This document shows positions 6,578 to 12,467 of a stretch of 12,929 nucleotides of DNA, one piece after another. The DNA is from Candidatus Latescibacterota bacterium (lineage in GTDB: Bacteria; Latescibacterota; MVCY01; DTYK01), in the NCBI GenBank assembly GCA_012961925.1, contig DTYK01000224.1:1-12929 (forward strand), given 5' to 3'. The translations under genes and the position numbers were made by a program. The notes below the pieces were generated by a model, which saw only the letters and a list, made by a program, of their open reading frames with translations, was not told where the DNA came from and searched no databases. Numbering within the stretch: position 1 is the stretch's first letter; each line of letters starts with the position of its first letter.

Positions 6578-7456
6578 GTGGAGAATGCCCTGTTAAAAGC
6601 GGATCTCAACGATATAAAACTCTTCAAGAGGGGAAAGGTAAGGGATCTTTATGATCTGGGTGACAAGCTACTGATTGTGGCTACCGACAGAATCTCAGCT
6701 TTCGACTGTGTTATGCCTAACGGCATCCCTGGTAAAGGTAAGATCCTTACGGGGATGTCTTTGTTTTGGTTTGATTTCACAAAAGATATCATCGGGAATC
6801 ATCTCATTTCGGCCGATGTTGACAGTTATCCTTTACAACTCCAAAAATTTAAAGATGTTCTCTTCGGAAGATCTATGCTGGTGAAGAAAGCTGATCGGAT
6901 TGAGGTGGAATGTGTTGTCAGGGGATATCTGGCGGGCTCAGGATGGCGTGAATACTCCAGTTTTGGCACGCTTTGTGGGATCAGGCTCCCTTCTGGGCTA
7001 AGGGAGTCTGATAGGCTGGAAAAACCGGTATTTACCCCTGCGACCAAAGCAGAATCGGGGCATGATGAGAACATCCCTTTTGAAAAGGTTGTGGATCTGA
7101 TCGGAGAGGAGAGAGCGATAAGGATAAGGGATGTGAGCATCAGGGTCTACGAAAGCGCCAGGCAGTATGCCGAAGAAAGGGGGGTCATCATAGCGGATAC
7201 CAAGTTTGAATTTGGGGTCTACAATGGCGAGGTTATCCTGATCGACGAGCTCTTAACTCCGGATTCTTCAAGGTTCTGGCCTCTATATGAATATCAACCA
7301 GGCCGTCCTCAGAGGAGTTTTGACAAGCAGTTCGTAAGGGATTATCTGGAGTCCATAGGCTGGGATAAAAATCCGCCGGCACCGATGTTACCCGAGGAGA
7401 TCGTGGAAAAGACCCTGAACAGGTATCAGGAAGCCTACAGACGATTGGTGGGATGA
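6578..7456 (+). CDS. purC: Phosphoribosylaminoimidazole-succinocarboxamide (SAICAR) synthase
   Basis: PurC joins aspartate to CAIR with ATP to make SAICAR, the seventh step counted from PRPP (eighth in some schemes) of IMP synthesis in the cytoplasm. The 292-aa product is the longer form of the family. It shows the ATP-binding start FKRGKVRDLYDLGDKLLIV (16-34), the TDRISAFD motif, VECVVRGYLAGSGW, the first signature ending FTPATKAESGHDENI, and the second signature ADTKFEFGVYNGEVILIDE. It ends with the SRFWP and KQFVRDYL elements of the long form. GTG 6578 is the start, supported by GGGAGGT five bases upstream. A promoter sits just in front and purH lies two genes downstream. A 348-bp gap follows the stop codon, so cotranscription with the next gene is possible but not shown. 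Confidence 0.96.
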   Translation: MENALLKADLNDIKLFKRGKVRDLYDLGDKLLIVATDRISAFDCVMPNGIPGKGKILTGMSLFWFDFTKDIIGNHLISADVDSYPLQLQKFKDVLFGRSMLVKKADRIEVECVVRGYLAGSGWREYSSFGTLCGIRLPSGLRESDRLEKPVFTPATKAESGHDENIPFEKVVDLIGEERAIRIRDVSIRVYESARQYAEERGVIIADTKFEFGVYNGEVILIDELLTPDSSRFWPLYEYQPGRPQRSFDKQFVRDYLESIGWDKNPPAPMLPEEIVEKTLNRYQEAYRRLVG

Positions 7457-7804
7457 TCGGTAATGGATTGTTGCGGCGTTGTTGCCTATTTGGCCAGGGG
7501 AAGAGGAAAATACAAAATGGGTTGAGTTGACCGTTTGGCGTAGTGGAGATGAAGTGCCCTTAAGCTTGAGCCGCAAAGACCGTCCGGCGAACGGAGCGAC
7601 CGTTTTTCCGCCTCTCCGAGCCCGACCGGAGGGAGAGCGAGTGGGAGGTGATGCCTTAGCATTTCATTCTGGGTAAGATGAGTCACTAAGCCTGTAGATC
7701 CGGGGATGAAACCTTGAAGGGTTAACTCCGAGGAGTGAGTCGAAGACGGTCTCGGCGAAGACTTGGTTAGGAGGCAGGGTAGAAGTTCTGCTGGAGGGTT
7801 TGAG
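7457..7804. other. 348-bp intergenic region between purC and the UVR gene
   Basis: The first 120 bases show nothing I can name. Repeat copy B occupies 7580-7675. Downstream, several short potential stems follow one another: GGA-tga-AACC/GGTT-aac-TCC (7704-7729, symmetric internal loop), ACTCC/GGAGT (7725-7736) and GTCT/AGAC (7749-7762). No terminator with a T-run follows purC, so readthrough into the UVR and purH genes is plausible. I checked for the conserved core of ZTP, purine, SAM and THF riboswitches and saw none. Confidence 0.5.
7580..7675. repeat. Dispersed intergenic repeat, copy B (longer form)
   Basis: This copy has the hairpin unit CCGTCCGGCGAACGGAGCG (7580-7598; stem TCCG/CGGA, loop GCGAA), a 38-bp insertion relative to copy A (7599-7636), and the 39-bp unit (7637-7675). 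The insertion brings a second dyad, CTCTCC (7612-7617) with GGAGAG (7632-7637) or CTCCG (7614-7618) with CGGAG (7627-7631). The hairpin differs from that of copy A only at two positions, which pair with each other. Confidence 0.7.
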
Positions 7805-8539
7805 ATGGGTAAGGATATAAGCAGGATTATCGAGGGATGGGAGTACAGGCCGGATCAGATCTCTGTGAGAAAGATAATGGGAGATGATGGGAGGGAGAAG
7901 ATCCAGATGCGGCTGGATCTTGGACTGTTGCAAATGGCGACAAAAGGGAGGCCGGACGGAAAGAGGCCGCACGGTAAGGAATCATTGCTTGAGCATTACC
8001 TCGCTCTGGCCAGAAAAAATGATGATTTCGTACTGGACAGCGAGGACTGTTTAGAACTTCAAAGGGAGGCCATACAGTATTATTACAGGTATCTCAGTTT
8101 GTTTGAATTAGAGGAGTATGAGGGTGTTGTGAGGGATACCGAACGAAACCTTCGGGTCTTTGACTTTGTGGCGAAGTATGCCTTACATGAGAAGGACAAA
8201 TGGGCCTTTGAGCAATACAGACCCTACGTGATAATGATGAACACAAGGGCTAAGGGTCTGATAAGCCTTCGGAACAAGGATTACAGTAAGGCCTTAAAAC
8301 AGATTGAGGAAGGGATAAAGAGGATCGAAGCCTTCTTCGAGGAGTATGATAGGGCCGACCTGGTCGAGGAATGTGCGGAGGTGGAACTGCTGAAGAAGTG
8401 GGCAGAGGAGATTACAAAGAGGAGGCCGTTGACAAGGAAGGAGAAGTTGGAAAGGATGTTGCAAGAGGCCGTAAACAACGAGGAGTTTGAGAAAGCAGCA
8501 AAACTGAGAGACAGGATCAGGGGGCTTGATAAGAGATAA
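7805..8539 (+). CDS. Uncharacterised protein with C-terminal UVR (UvrB/UvrC) motif
   Basis: I do not know the function of this 244-aa protein. Residues 212-242 (KEKLERMLQEAVNNEEFEKAAKLRDRIR, split by the conserved EeFEkAAkLRD core) form a UVR motif, the helical hairpin through which UvrB and UvrC pair and which also occurs in McsA and Clp proteins. The N-terminal half begins IIEGWEYRPDQISVRKI and has a GLLQMATKGRPDGKRPHG segment (40-57). The middle is helical and rich in acidic and aromatic residues, with a TPR-like pair of helices at about 140-180. From memory, similar proteins occur in planctomycete-like and FCB genomes. I start at ATG 7805, six bases after GGAGGG (7793-7798); an upstream in-frame start at 7763 lacks a site. 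No nuclease or helicase motif is present, so it is not UvrB or UvrC. It ends 40 bp before purH and is likely cotranscribed. Confidence 0.75.
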   Translation: MGKDISRIIEGWEYRPDQISVRKIMGDDGREKIQMRLDLGLLQMATKGRPDGKRPHGKESLLEHYLALARKNDDFVLDSEDCLELQREAIQYYYRYLSLFELEEYEGVVRDTERNLRVFDFVAKYALHEKDKWAFEQYRPYVIMMNTRAKGLISLRNKDYSKALKQIEEGIKRIEAFFEEYDRADLVEECAEVELLKKWAEEITKRRPLTRKEKLERMLQEAVNNEEFEKAAKLRDRIRGLDKR

Positions 8540-8565
8540 ACGCCCTTCCTCTTCTTCAGGTTACG

Positions 8566-8572
8566 AAAGGAG
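8566..8572 (+). promoter_or_regulatory. Ribosome-binding site fixing the TTG start of purH
   Basis: AAAGGAG lies seven bases before TTG 8580. The upstream in-frame TTG at 8526 overlaps the end of the UVR gene, has no such site, and would add a Ser-rich stretch absent from the family. The first residues after 8580 (SKVKRALISVSDK) match where PurH normally begins. Confidence 0.8.
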
Positions 8573-8579
8573 TCCCAAA

Positions 8580-10199
8580 TTGTCGAAGGTCAAGCGGGCA
8601 TTGATAAGCGTTTCTGATAAAATGGGGATTGTCGAATTTGCAGAAGGACTATCCCGGCTTGGCGTCGAGATCATATCAACCGGTGGGACAGCAAGGGTGT
8701 TGTCCGAAGCCGGGATCGCTGTGAGGACCATCTCAGATCTCACAGGGTTTCCGGAGCTGATGGATGGGCGGGTGAAGACTCTTCATCCAAAAGTCCACGG
8801 GGCAATCCTGGCACTAAGGGATGATCCAAGCCATATGAGGGATGTCGAAGAAAACGGCATAGAATTGATCGATCTTGTTGTGGTCAACCTATACCCATTT
8901 GGAGCTACAATCGCCAGGGAGGATGTCTCACTCCAGGAGGCGATTGAGAACATCGATATAGGTGGTCCGACCCTGTTGAGAAGCGCAGCAAAGAACTACC
9001 GGTATGTGGGCGTTGTAACCGATCCGTCTGATTATAAGTTAGTTTTGAATGAACTGGAGACCAATGGGGATCTCTCTCCTCAGACCCGAGCTATGCTCTG
9101 CGTTAAAGCCTTCAGACTTACGGCAGACTACGATGCTGCCATTGACAGATGGCTTAGTGAAAGGCTCACGGGTGAAAAGGTGCTCCGGCTTAAATATTGT
9201 AAAGGTCAGAACTTGAGATATGGGGAAAACTGGCACCAGAAGGCGAGGTTCTATAAAGACGACCAGATCGGTGAATCCTGCATATCAAACGCCAGGCAAC
9301 TTCACGGCAAGCAGATGTCTTATAATAACTACCTGGATGCAGATGCTGCCCTTGAGGCTGTCAAGGAGCTGGACGATACTATAGGCGTAGCGGTCATCAA
9401 ACACACCAATCCCTGCGGATACGCAACGGGAAGGGTTCTTCGAAGGGCTCTGGAGGCTGCATGGCAGGGTGATCCTGTGAGCGCTATGGGGTCTATAATA
9501 GCTTGTACTGTACCTATCGATCTGTCTACAGCCCAGTTCTTGAAAGGCAGGTTTGTAGAGATCGTCATAGCACCCGGTTATCAATCTGATGCGTTGGAGT
9601 TTCTACAGCAGAAGAGTAAGGACCTCAGGATCCTTGAGGTTCCTCCATTGGGTTCCGGAGGTCGGAGAGGCCATACATACCGTCATATTGTTGGTGGAGT
9701 TCTGGAGCAGGAGAGGGATTTAGAGGTGTGGGATAAATGGGAGGTGGTCACAAAAGCTGAATTTCCGCAGGAGAAGAGGGCCCTCGCTCAGTTTGCCTGG
9801 AAGGCGGCCAAGCACACAAAATCCAATGCCATTGTCCTGGCGAGGGAGTATGAACCCGGCCAGTTTCAGGTGATAGGAATGGGGGCAGGGCAGCCAAACC
9901 GGGTGGACTCCCTTCGCAAGCTTGCGGTCACAAAGGCGCGGGAAAATCTGGAGCTGATCTATCGTGAGGGAGGTTCTGATCTGCCATGGGACAAATACTT
10001 CCGACGTGAGATGTCCAAGGTGGTATTGGCCTCCGATGCCTTCTTCCCATTTGATGATACCCTTGTCTGTGCTTCCCAGCATCATATACGTTATGTTGTT
10101 CAGCCTGGTGGCGCTATGAGGGATAAGGAGATAATCGCCACGGCAGACAGACTCGGTATTTCAATGGTCTTTACGGGGATGAGACATTTTTTACACTGA
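8580..10199 (+). CDS. purH: Bifunctional AICAR formyltransferase / IMP cyclohydrolase
   Basis: PurH performs the last two steps of IMP synthesis, formylating AICAR with 10-formyl-THF and closing the ring. The 539-aa product (usual length 510-530) has the N-terminal MGS-like cyclohydrolase domain (1 to about 140: RALISVSDK, ISTGGTARVL, DGRVKTLHPKVHGAIL, VNLYPF, ENIDIGGPTLLRSAAKN). The formyltransferase domain follows (about 200-539: LRYGENWHQ, IKHTNPCG with catalytic-type K274-H275, SNAIVLA, MGAGQPNRVDS, SDAFFPFDD, VVQPGGAMRD, FTGMRHF). Some positions differ from the commonest forms: W218 where GENPHQ is usual, DPVSAMGSI for DPVSAFGGI, and QPNRVDS for QMSRVDS. This suggests a divergent clade with the core catalytic residues kept. 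The start is TTG 8580. It probably shares a transcript with the UVR gene, and mreB begins 52 bp downstream with no terminator seen between. Confidence 0.95.
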   Translation: MSKVKRALISVSDKMGIVEFAEGLSRLGVEIISTGGTARVLSEAGIAVRTISDLTGFPELMDGRVKTLHPKVHGAILALRDDPSHMRDVEENGIELIDLVVVNLYPFGATIAREDVSLQEAIENIDIGGPTLLRSAAKNYRYVGVVTDPSDYKLVLNELETNGDLSPQTRAMLCVKAFRLTADYDAAIDRWLSERLTGEKVLRLKYCKGQNLRYGENWHQKARFYKDDQIGESCISNARQLHGKQMSYNNYLDADAALEAVKELDDTIGVAVIKHTNPCGYATGRVLRRALEAAWQGDPVSAMGSIIACTVPIDLSTAQFLKGRFVEIVIAPGYQSDALEFLQQKSKDLRILEVPPLGSGGRRGHTYRHIVGGVLEQERDLEVWDKWEVVTKAEFPQEKRALAQFAWKAAKHTKSNAIVLAREYEPGQFQVIGMGAGQPNRVDSLRKLAVTKARENLELIYREGGSDLPWDKYFRREMSKVVLASDAFFPFDDTLVCASQHHIRYVVQPGGAMRDKEIIATADRLGISMVFTGMRHFLH

Positions 10200-10251
10200 A
10201 TCACCTATAAATCGTGGGTTCTGCATCATTGTTTCCAACTCAGAAGAGGTC

Positions 10252-11271
10252 ATGGCCTTTCGGTTCGCAGGAATAATATCCAATGAGATCGGGATAGATC
10301 TTGGGACGGCAAATACCCTGGTCTATGTGAAAGGCAGGGGGATTGTCCTCAATGAGCCCTCTATCGTGGCCGTGGATAAGGCCACCGGCCGTCCTCTGGC
10401 TGTTGGGACTGACGCCAGAGAGATGGTGGGAAGGACCCCAGGGGAGATCGAGACCATCCGGCCCATAAAGGACGGTGTGATTGCCAATTTTGAGGTGACG
10501 GAGGAGATGCTCCGGTTCTTCATAAAGAAGGTACAGAAGGGCAAGTTTCTTGTGCGCCCGAGGATTATCATAGGGGTCCCCTCCGGTATCACAGAGGTTG
10601 AGAAGAGGGCCGTTAAGGATTCGGCAGAGCGTGCAGGTGCCAGGGAGATCCATCTGATCGCAGAACCGATGGCAGCAGCCATCGGTGTGGGATTGCCCAT
10701 AGAGGAGCCGCTCGGTTCGATGGTGATAGACATCGGAGGTGGCACCTCTGAAATCGCAGTAATAGCGCTTTCAGGAATTGTCACCAACACTTCCATAAGG
10801 GTAGCCGGCGATGAGATGGATCAGGCTATAATTCAGTATCTTAAGAAGAATTACAACCTCTTGATAGGGGAGAGGACGGCCGAAAGGATCAAGTGGCAAA
10901 TAGGTTCGGCCTATCCACCGAAGGAAGAGATGGAGGCCCCTGTGAAGGGTAGAGACCTTGTGGCAGCCATACCCAAAACAATAGTCATCAGCTCAGAGGA
11001 GATAAGGGAGGCCCTTTCAGAGCCGGTGAACGCAATCGTAGAGGCTGTCAGGATATCTCTCGAACGGACCCCCCCTGAACTGGCAGCAGATATTATTGAT
11101 CGAGGCATCATTATGACGGGAGGTGGGGCTCTGTTGCGGGGTTTGGATAAACGGCTCAGGGATGAGACAGGCCTTCCGATCAATGTGATTGAAGATCCGC
11201 TCACCTGCGTTGTGAGAGGGACCGGCAAGGTGCTTGAGGATACAGGGGCTTACTCCAAGGTGCTGTTCTGA
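10252..11271 (+). CDS. mreB: Rod shape-determining protein MreB
   Basis: MreB is the bacterial actin that forms membrane-bound filaments and steers lateral wall synthesis. The 339-aa product has the usual length and all nucleotide-binding signatures: phosphate 1 IDLGTANTLVYVKGRGIVLN (15-34), phosphate 2 DIGGGTSE (160-167), the connecting AEPMAAAIGVGLPIE segment, and the adenosine motif GIIMTGGGALLRGLDKRL (285-302). The GDEMDQAIIQYLKKNYNLLIGE stretch is characteristic of MreB rather than FtsA or DnaK. The N-terminus MAFRFAGIISNEIG could serve as a short membrane-binding helix. ATG 10252 follows AGAGG at an unusually short distance of two to three bases. A terminator directly after the gene and a 301-bp gap separate it from mreC. 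Confidence 0.97.
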   Translation: MAFRFAGIISNEIGIDLGTANTLVYVKGRGIVLNEPSIVAVDKATGRPLAVGTDAREMVGRTPGEIETIRPIKDGVIANFEVTEEMLRFFIKKVQKGKFLVRPRIIIGVPSGITEVEKRAVKDSAERAGAREIHLIAEPMAAAIGVGLPIEEPLGSMVIDIGGGTSEIAVIALSGIVTNTSIRVAGDEMDQAIIQYLKKNYNLLIGERTAERIKWQIGSAYPPKEEMEAPVKGRDLVAAIPKTIVISSEEIREALSEPVNAIVEAVRISLERTPPELAADIIDRGIIMTGGGALLRGLDKRLRDETGLPINVIEDPLTCVVRGTGKVLEDTGAYSKVLF

Positions 11272-11294
11272 TCACATGAAGGCCATTCCTGGTT

Positions 11295-11333
11295 ATCCTA
11301 TATTCAACTTGATAATATAGGATTTTTCGTTTT
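11295..11333 (+). terminator. Rho-independent terminator after mreB
   Basis: ATCCTATATT (11295-11304) and AATATAGGAT (11314-11323) form a perfect 10-bp stem with a 9-nt loop, followed by TTTTTCGTTTT. The stem is AT-rich, so it may be leaky, but the shape and T-run fit an intrinsic terminator 24 bases after the mreB stop codon. Confidence 0.75.
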
Positions 11334-11361
11334 AAGCAGTTGTAGAGGCGAGAATTATGCA

Positions 11362-11534
11362 AGACACAAAGTGACAAAGGTACAGAGGCACAAAGATAAG
11401 AAGAACGAAGACATATAGAGATTTGGTTGTTTGGCAAAAGTCCATGGTATTAGTTACCGAAGTTTATCAGACAACAAAGACGTTTCTAAGGACAAATAAA
11501 CTATGTGCTTTTGTACCTCAGTGTCTGTTCGTGC
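11362..11534 (+). mobile_element. Decayed S23-type element with imperfect terminal inverted repeats
   Basis: The left end is a run of 8-9 bp units of the form GACACAAAG, TGACAAAG, GTACAGAG, GCACAAAG (11364-11395). The right end (11501 to about 11534) carries similar units inverted: 11378-11395 matches the reverse complement of 11501-11518 at 15 of 18 positions. Between the ends is the beginning of a four-helix-bundle (S23/intervening-sequence protein) frame. Such GCACAAAG-type repeats flank dispersed S23-type genes in other genomes, to my recollection. The call of a small, internally deleted element is inference. Confidence 0.55.
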
Positions 11535-11548
11535 CGGAGGCACGTTGA
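11375..11548 (+). pseudogene. Fragment of four-helix-bundle protein (S23/IVP family)
   Basis: The open frame reads KTYRDLVVWQKSMVLVTEVY then QTTKTF, close to the conserved start of the four-helix-bundle family first found in intervening sequences of 23S rRNA genes (typically KTYRDLIVWQKAM..V..VY..T..FP). Intact members are about 115-130 aa. Here the match stops after about 26 residues (11408-11485) and the frame then runs through the right-hand repeat to a TGA at 11546-11548. There is no ATG before the motif; the only upstream codons are lysine- and arginine-rich translation of the left repeat. So both the start and about three quarters of the protein are missing. It is a remnant, not a working gene. 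Confidence 0.65.
11530..11544. repeat. Perfect GC-rich hairpin upstream of mreC
   Basis: CGTGCC-gga-GGCACG is a perfect 6-bp stem with a 3-nt loop, 28 bases before the mreC start. It overlaps the right end of the S23-type remnant and lacks a T-run. It could be the element tip or a structure in the mreC leader. Confidence 0.5.
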
Positions 11549-11572
11549 GTTCGGTAGAGTGGAAATGGACGT

Positions 11573-12385
11573 ATGCAATGGTTATTGAAGGTCTTTGCTG
11601 TACATAAACATTATGTCGTTCTCTCGGCAGCCCTGACCCTCTCCTTGTTGATGATGGCCTTGAAAGAGGATCGGAAGGCAGAGGTGGTCAGGAGTACGAC
11701 CATAGCAATTCTTCGGGGGGGACAGTGGGCCTTTTCGTGGGTCACGAAGATCAGCGACTTGCGGCAGGAGAACAGATTTTTAAGGGAGCGCAACGCTGAG
11801 CTTTCCTTTGAGGTACAACGCCTCCGAAGCATAAAGTTTGAGAACCTCAGGCTTCGCAAATTGCTTGGATTCAAGGAGCAGTGTGAGTTCTCACTCCTCC
11901 CGGCTGAGGTGATTGCACATGGCACTGAGCGGATCGTCAATTCAATTCTTATCGGCGTGGGCTCTGAAGATGGTGTAAGGAAGGACATGCCTGTTCTCAC
12001 CGCTGAGGGTCTGGTAGGGAGGGTTTTCAGGGTCTTTCCCACAACGGCGGTTGTACAATTACTGACCGACAGGAACTGTCGGGTAAGTGCCACTGTGTTG
12101 AATGAGAAACGTATCATTGGCATAATAGAGTGGAGGGGAGGTGCTGTCCTGGAGCTAAAAAACGTACCTGTGAGGAGTGACATCAAGGTGGGTGATGTGG
12201 TCGTCTCTTCAGGCCTTGGTGGGATATTCCCCCGGGGTCTCAAGATCGGAAGTGTTACGAAAGTGGGTGGTGAAGAGCTGGGGCTTTTCAGAGAAGTGGA
12301 GGTCAGACCAAGTGCTCGGTTTTCAGAACTTGAGGAGGTCTTCGTAGTCGTGAGACAATCGAAGGCCGAGGGGAAAACGGAGTAG
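11573..12385 (+). CDS. mreC: Rod shape-determining protein MreC
   Basis: MreC is the single-pass periplasmic scaffold that links MreB filaments to the wall-synthesis enzymes of the elongasome. The 270-aa product has a short cytoplasmic start, one membrane segment (about 14-30, VVLSAALTLSLLMMAL), a coiled coil (about 60-98, DLRQENRFLRERNAEL and on), and the paired beta-barrel region (about 105-262). The latter shows LPAEVIAHG, ILIGVGSEDGVRKDMPVLT, GLVGRV, VQLLTDRNCRVSA, VKVGDVVVSSGLGG-like sequence (IKVGDVVVSSGLGGIFP, 204-220) and the G..IG.V characteristic of the family. Length is normal. ATG 11573 is the only sensible in-frame start, but its ribosome-binding site is weak. It is cut off from mreB by a terminator and a decayed element, and mreD does not follow. 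Confidence 0.95.
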   Translation: MQWLLKVFAVHKHYVVLSAALTLSLLMMALKEDRKAEVVRSTTIAILRGGQWAFSWVTKISDLRQENRFLRERNAELSFEVQRLRSIKFENLRLRKLLGFKEQCEFSLLPAEVIAHGTERIVNSILIGVGSEDGVRKDMPVLTAEGLVGRVFRVFPTTAVVQLLTDRNCRVSATVLNEKRIIGIIEWRGGAVLELKNVPVRSDIKVGDVVVSSGLGGIFPRGLKIGSVTKVGGEELGLFREVEVRPSARFSELEEVFVVVRQSKAEGKTE

Positions 12386-12399
12386 CCGGACGGTTGATC

Positions 12400-12418
12400 C
12401 TATCCTCCGGAAGGATAG
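12400..12418. repeat. Hairpin between mreC and lepB
   Basis: CTATCCT (12400-12406) pairs perfectly with AGGATAG (12412-12418) around CCGGA. There is no T-run after it, so it is more likely an mRNA processing or stability element, or an attenuating structure, than a terminator. Confidence 0.5.
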
Positions 12419-12467
12419 CAAATGTCAGCGACTTATTCGCTCTTGAATGATGGAAACGAGGTCGATT

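Noticed and set aside
6341..7539. 11-base matches such as GACCGTTTGGC (6341 and 7529) and GTCAATAAAAT (2660 and 6512)
   Set aside because: In 13 kb about twenty direct 11-base matches are expected by chance, and neither pair extends beyond 11 bases.
7457..7804. ZTP (pfl) or other riboswitch upstream of purH
   Set aside because: ZTP riboswitches often precede purine and folate genes, but the conserved CCGCCTGGGC-like core and pseudoknot partner are not present, and no SAM, THF or purine core is seen.
7664..7972. Minus-strand open frame of 102 codons across repeat copy B's end and the UVR gene start
   Set aside because: It is opposite a supported gene and partly a translation of repeat DNA; no ribosome-binding site or domain.
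11408..11485. Working S23 gene or part of a diversity-generating retroelement
   Set aside because: Only the first quarter of the S23 protein remains, without a start codon, and no reverse transcriptase or template/variable repeat pair is present in the window.
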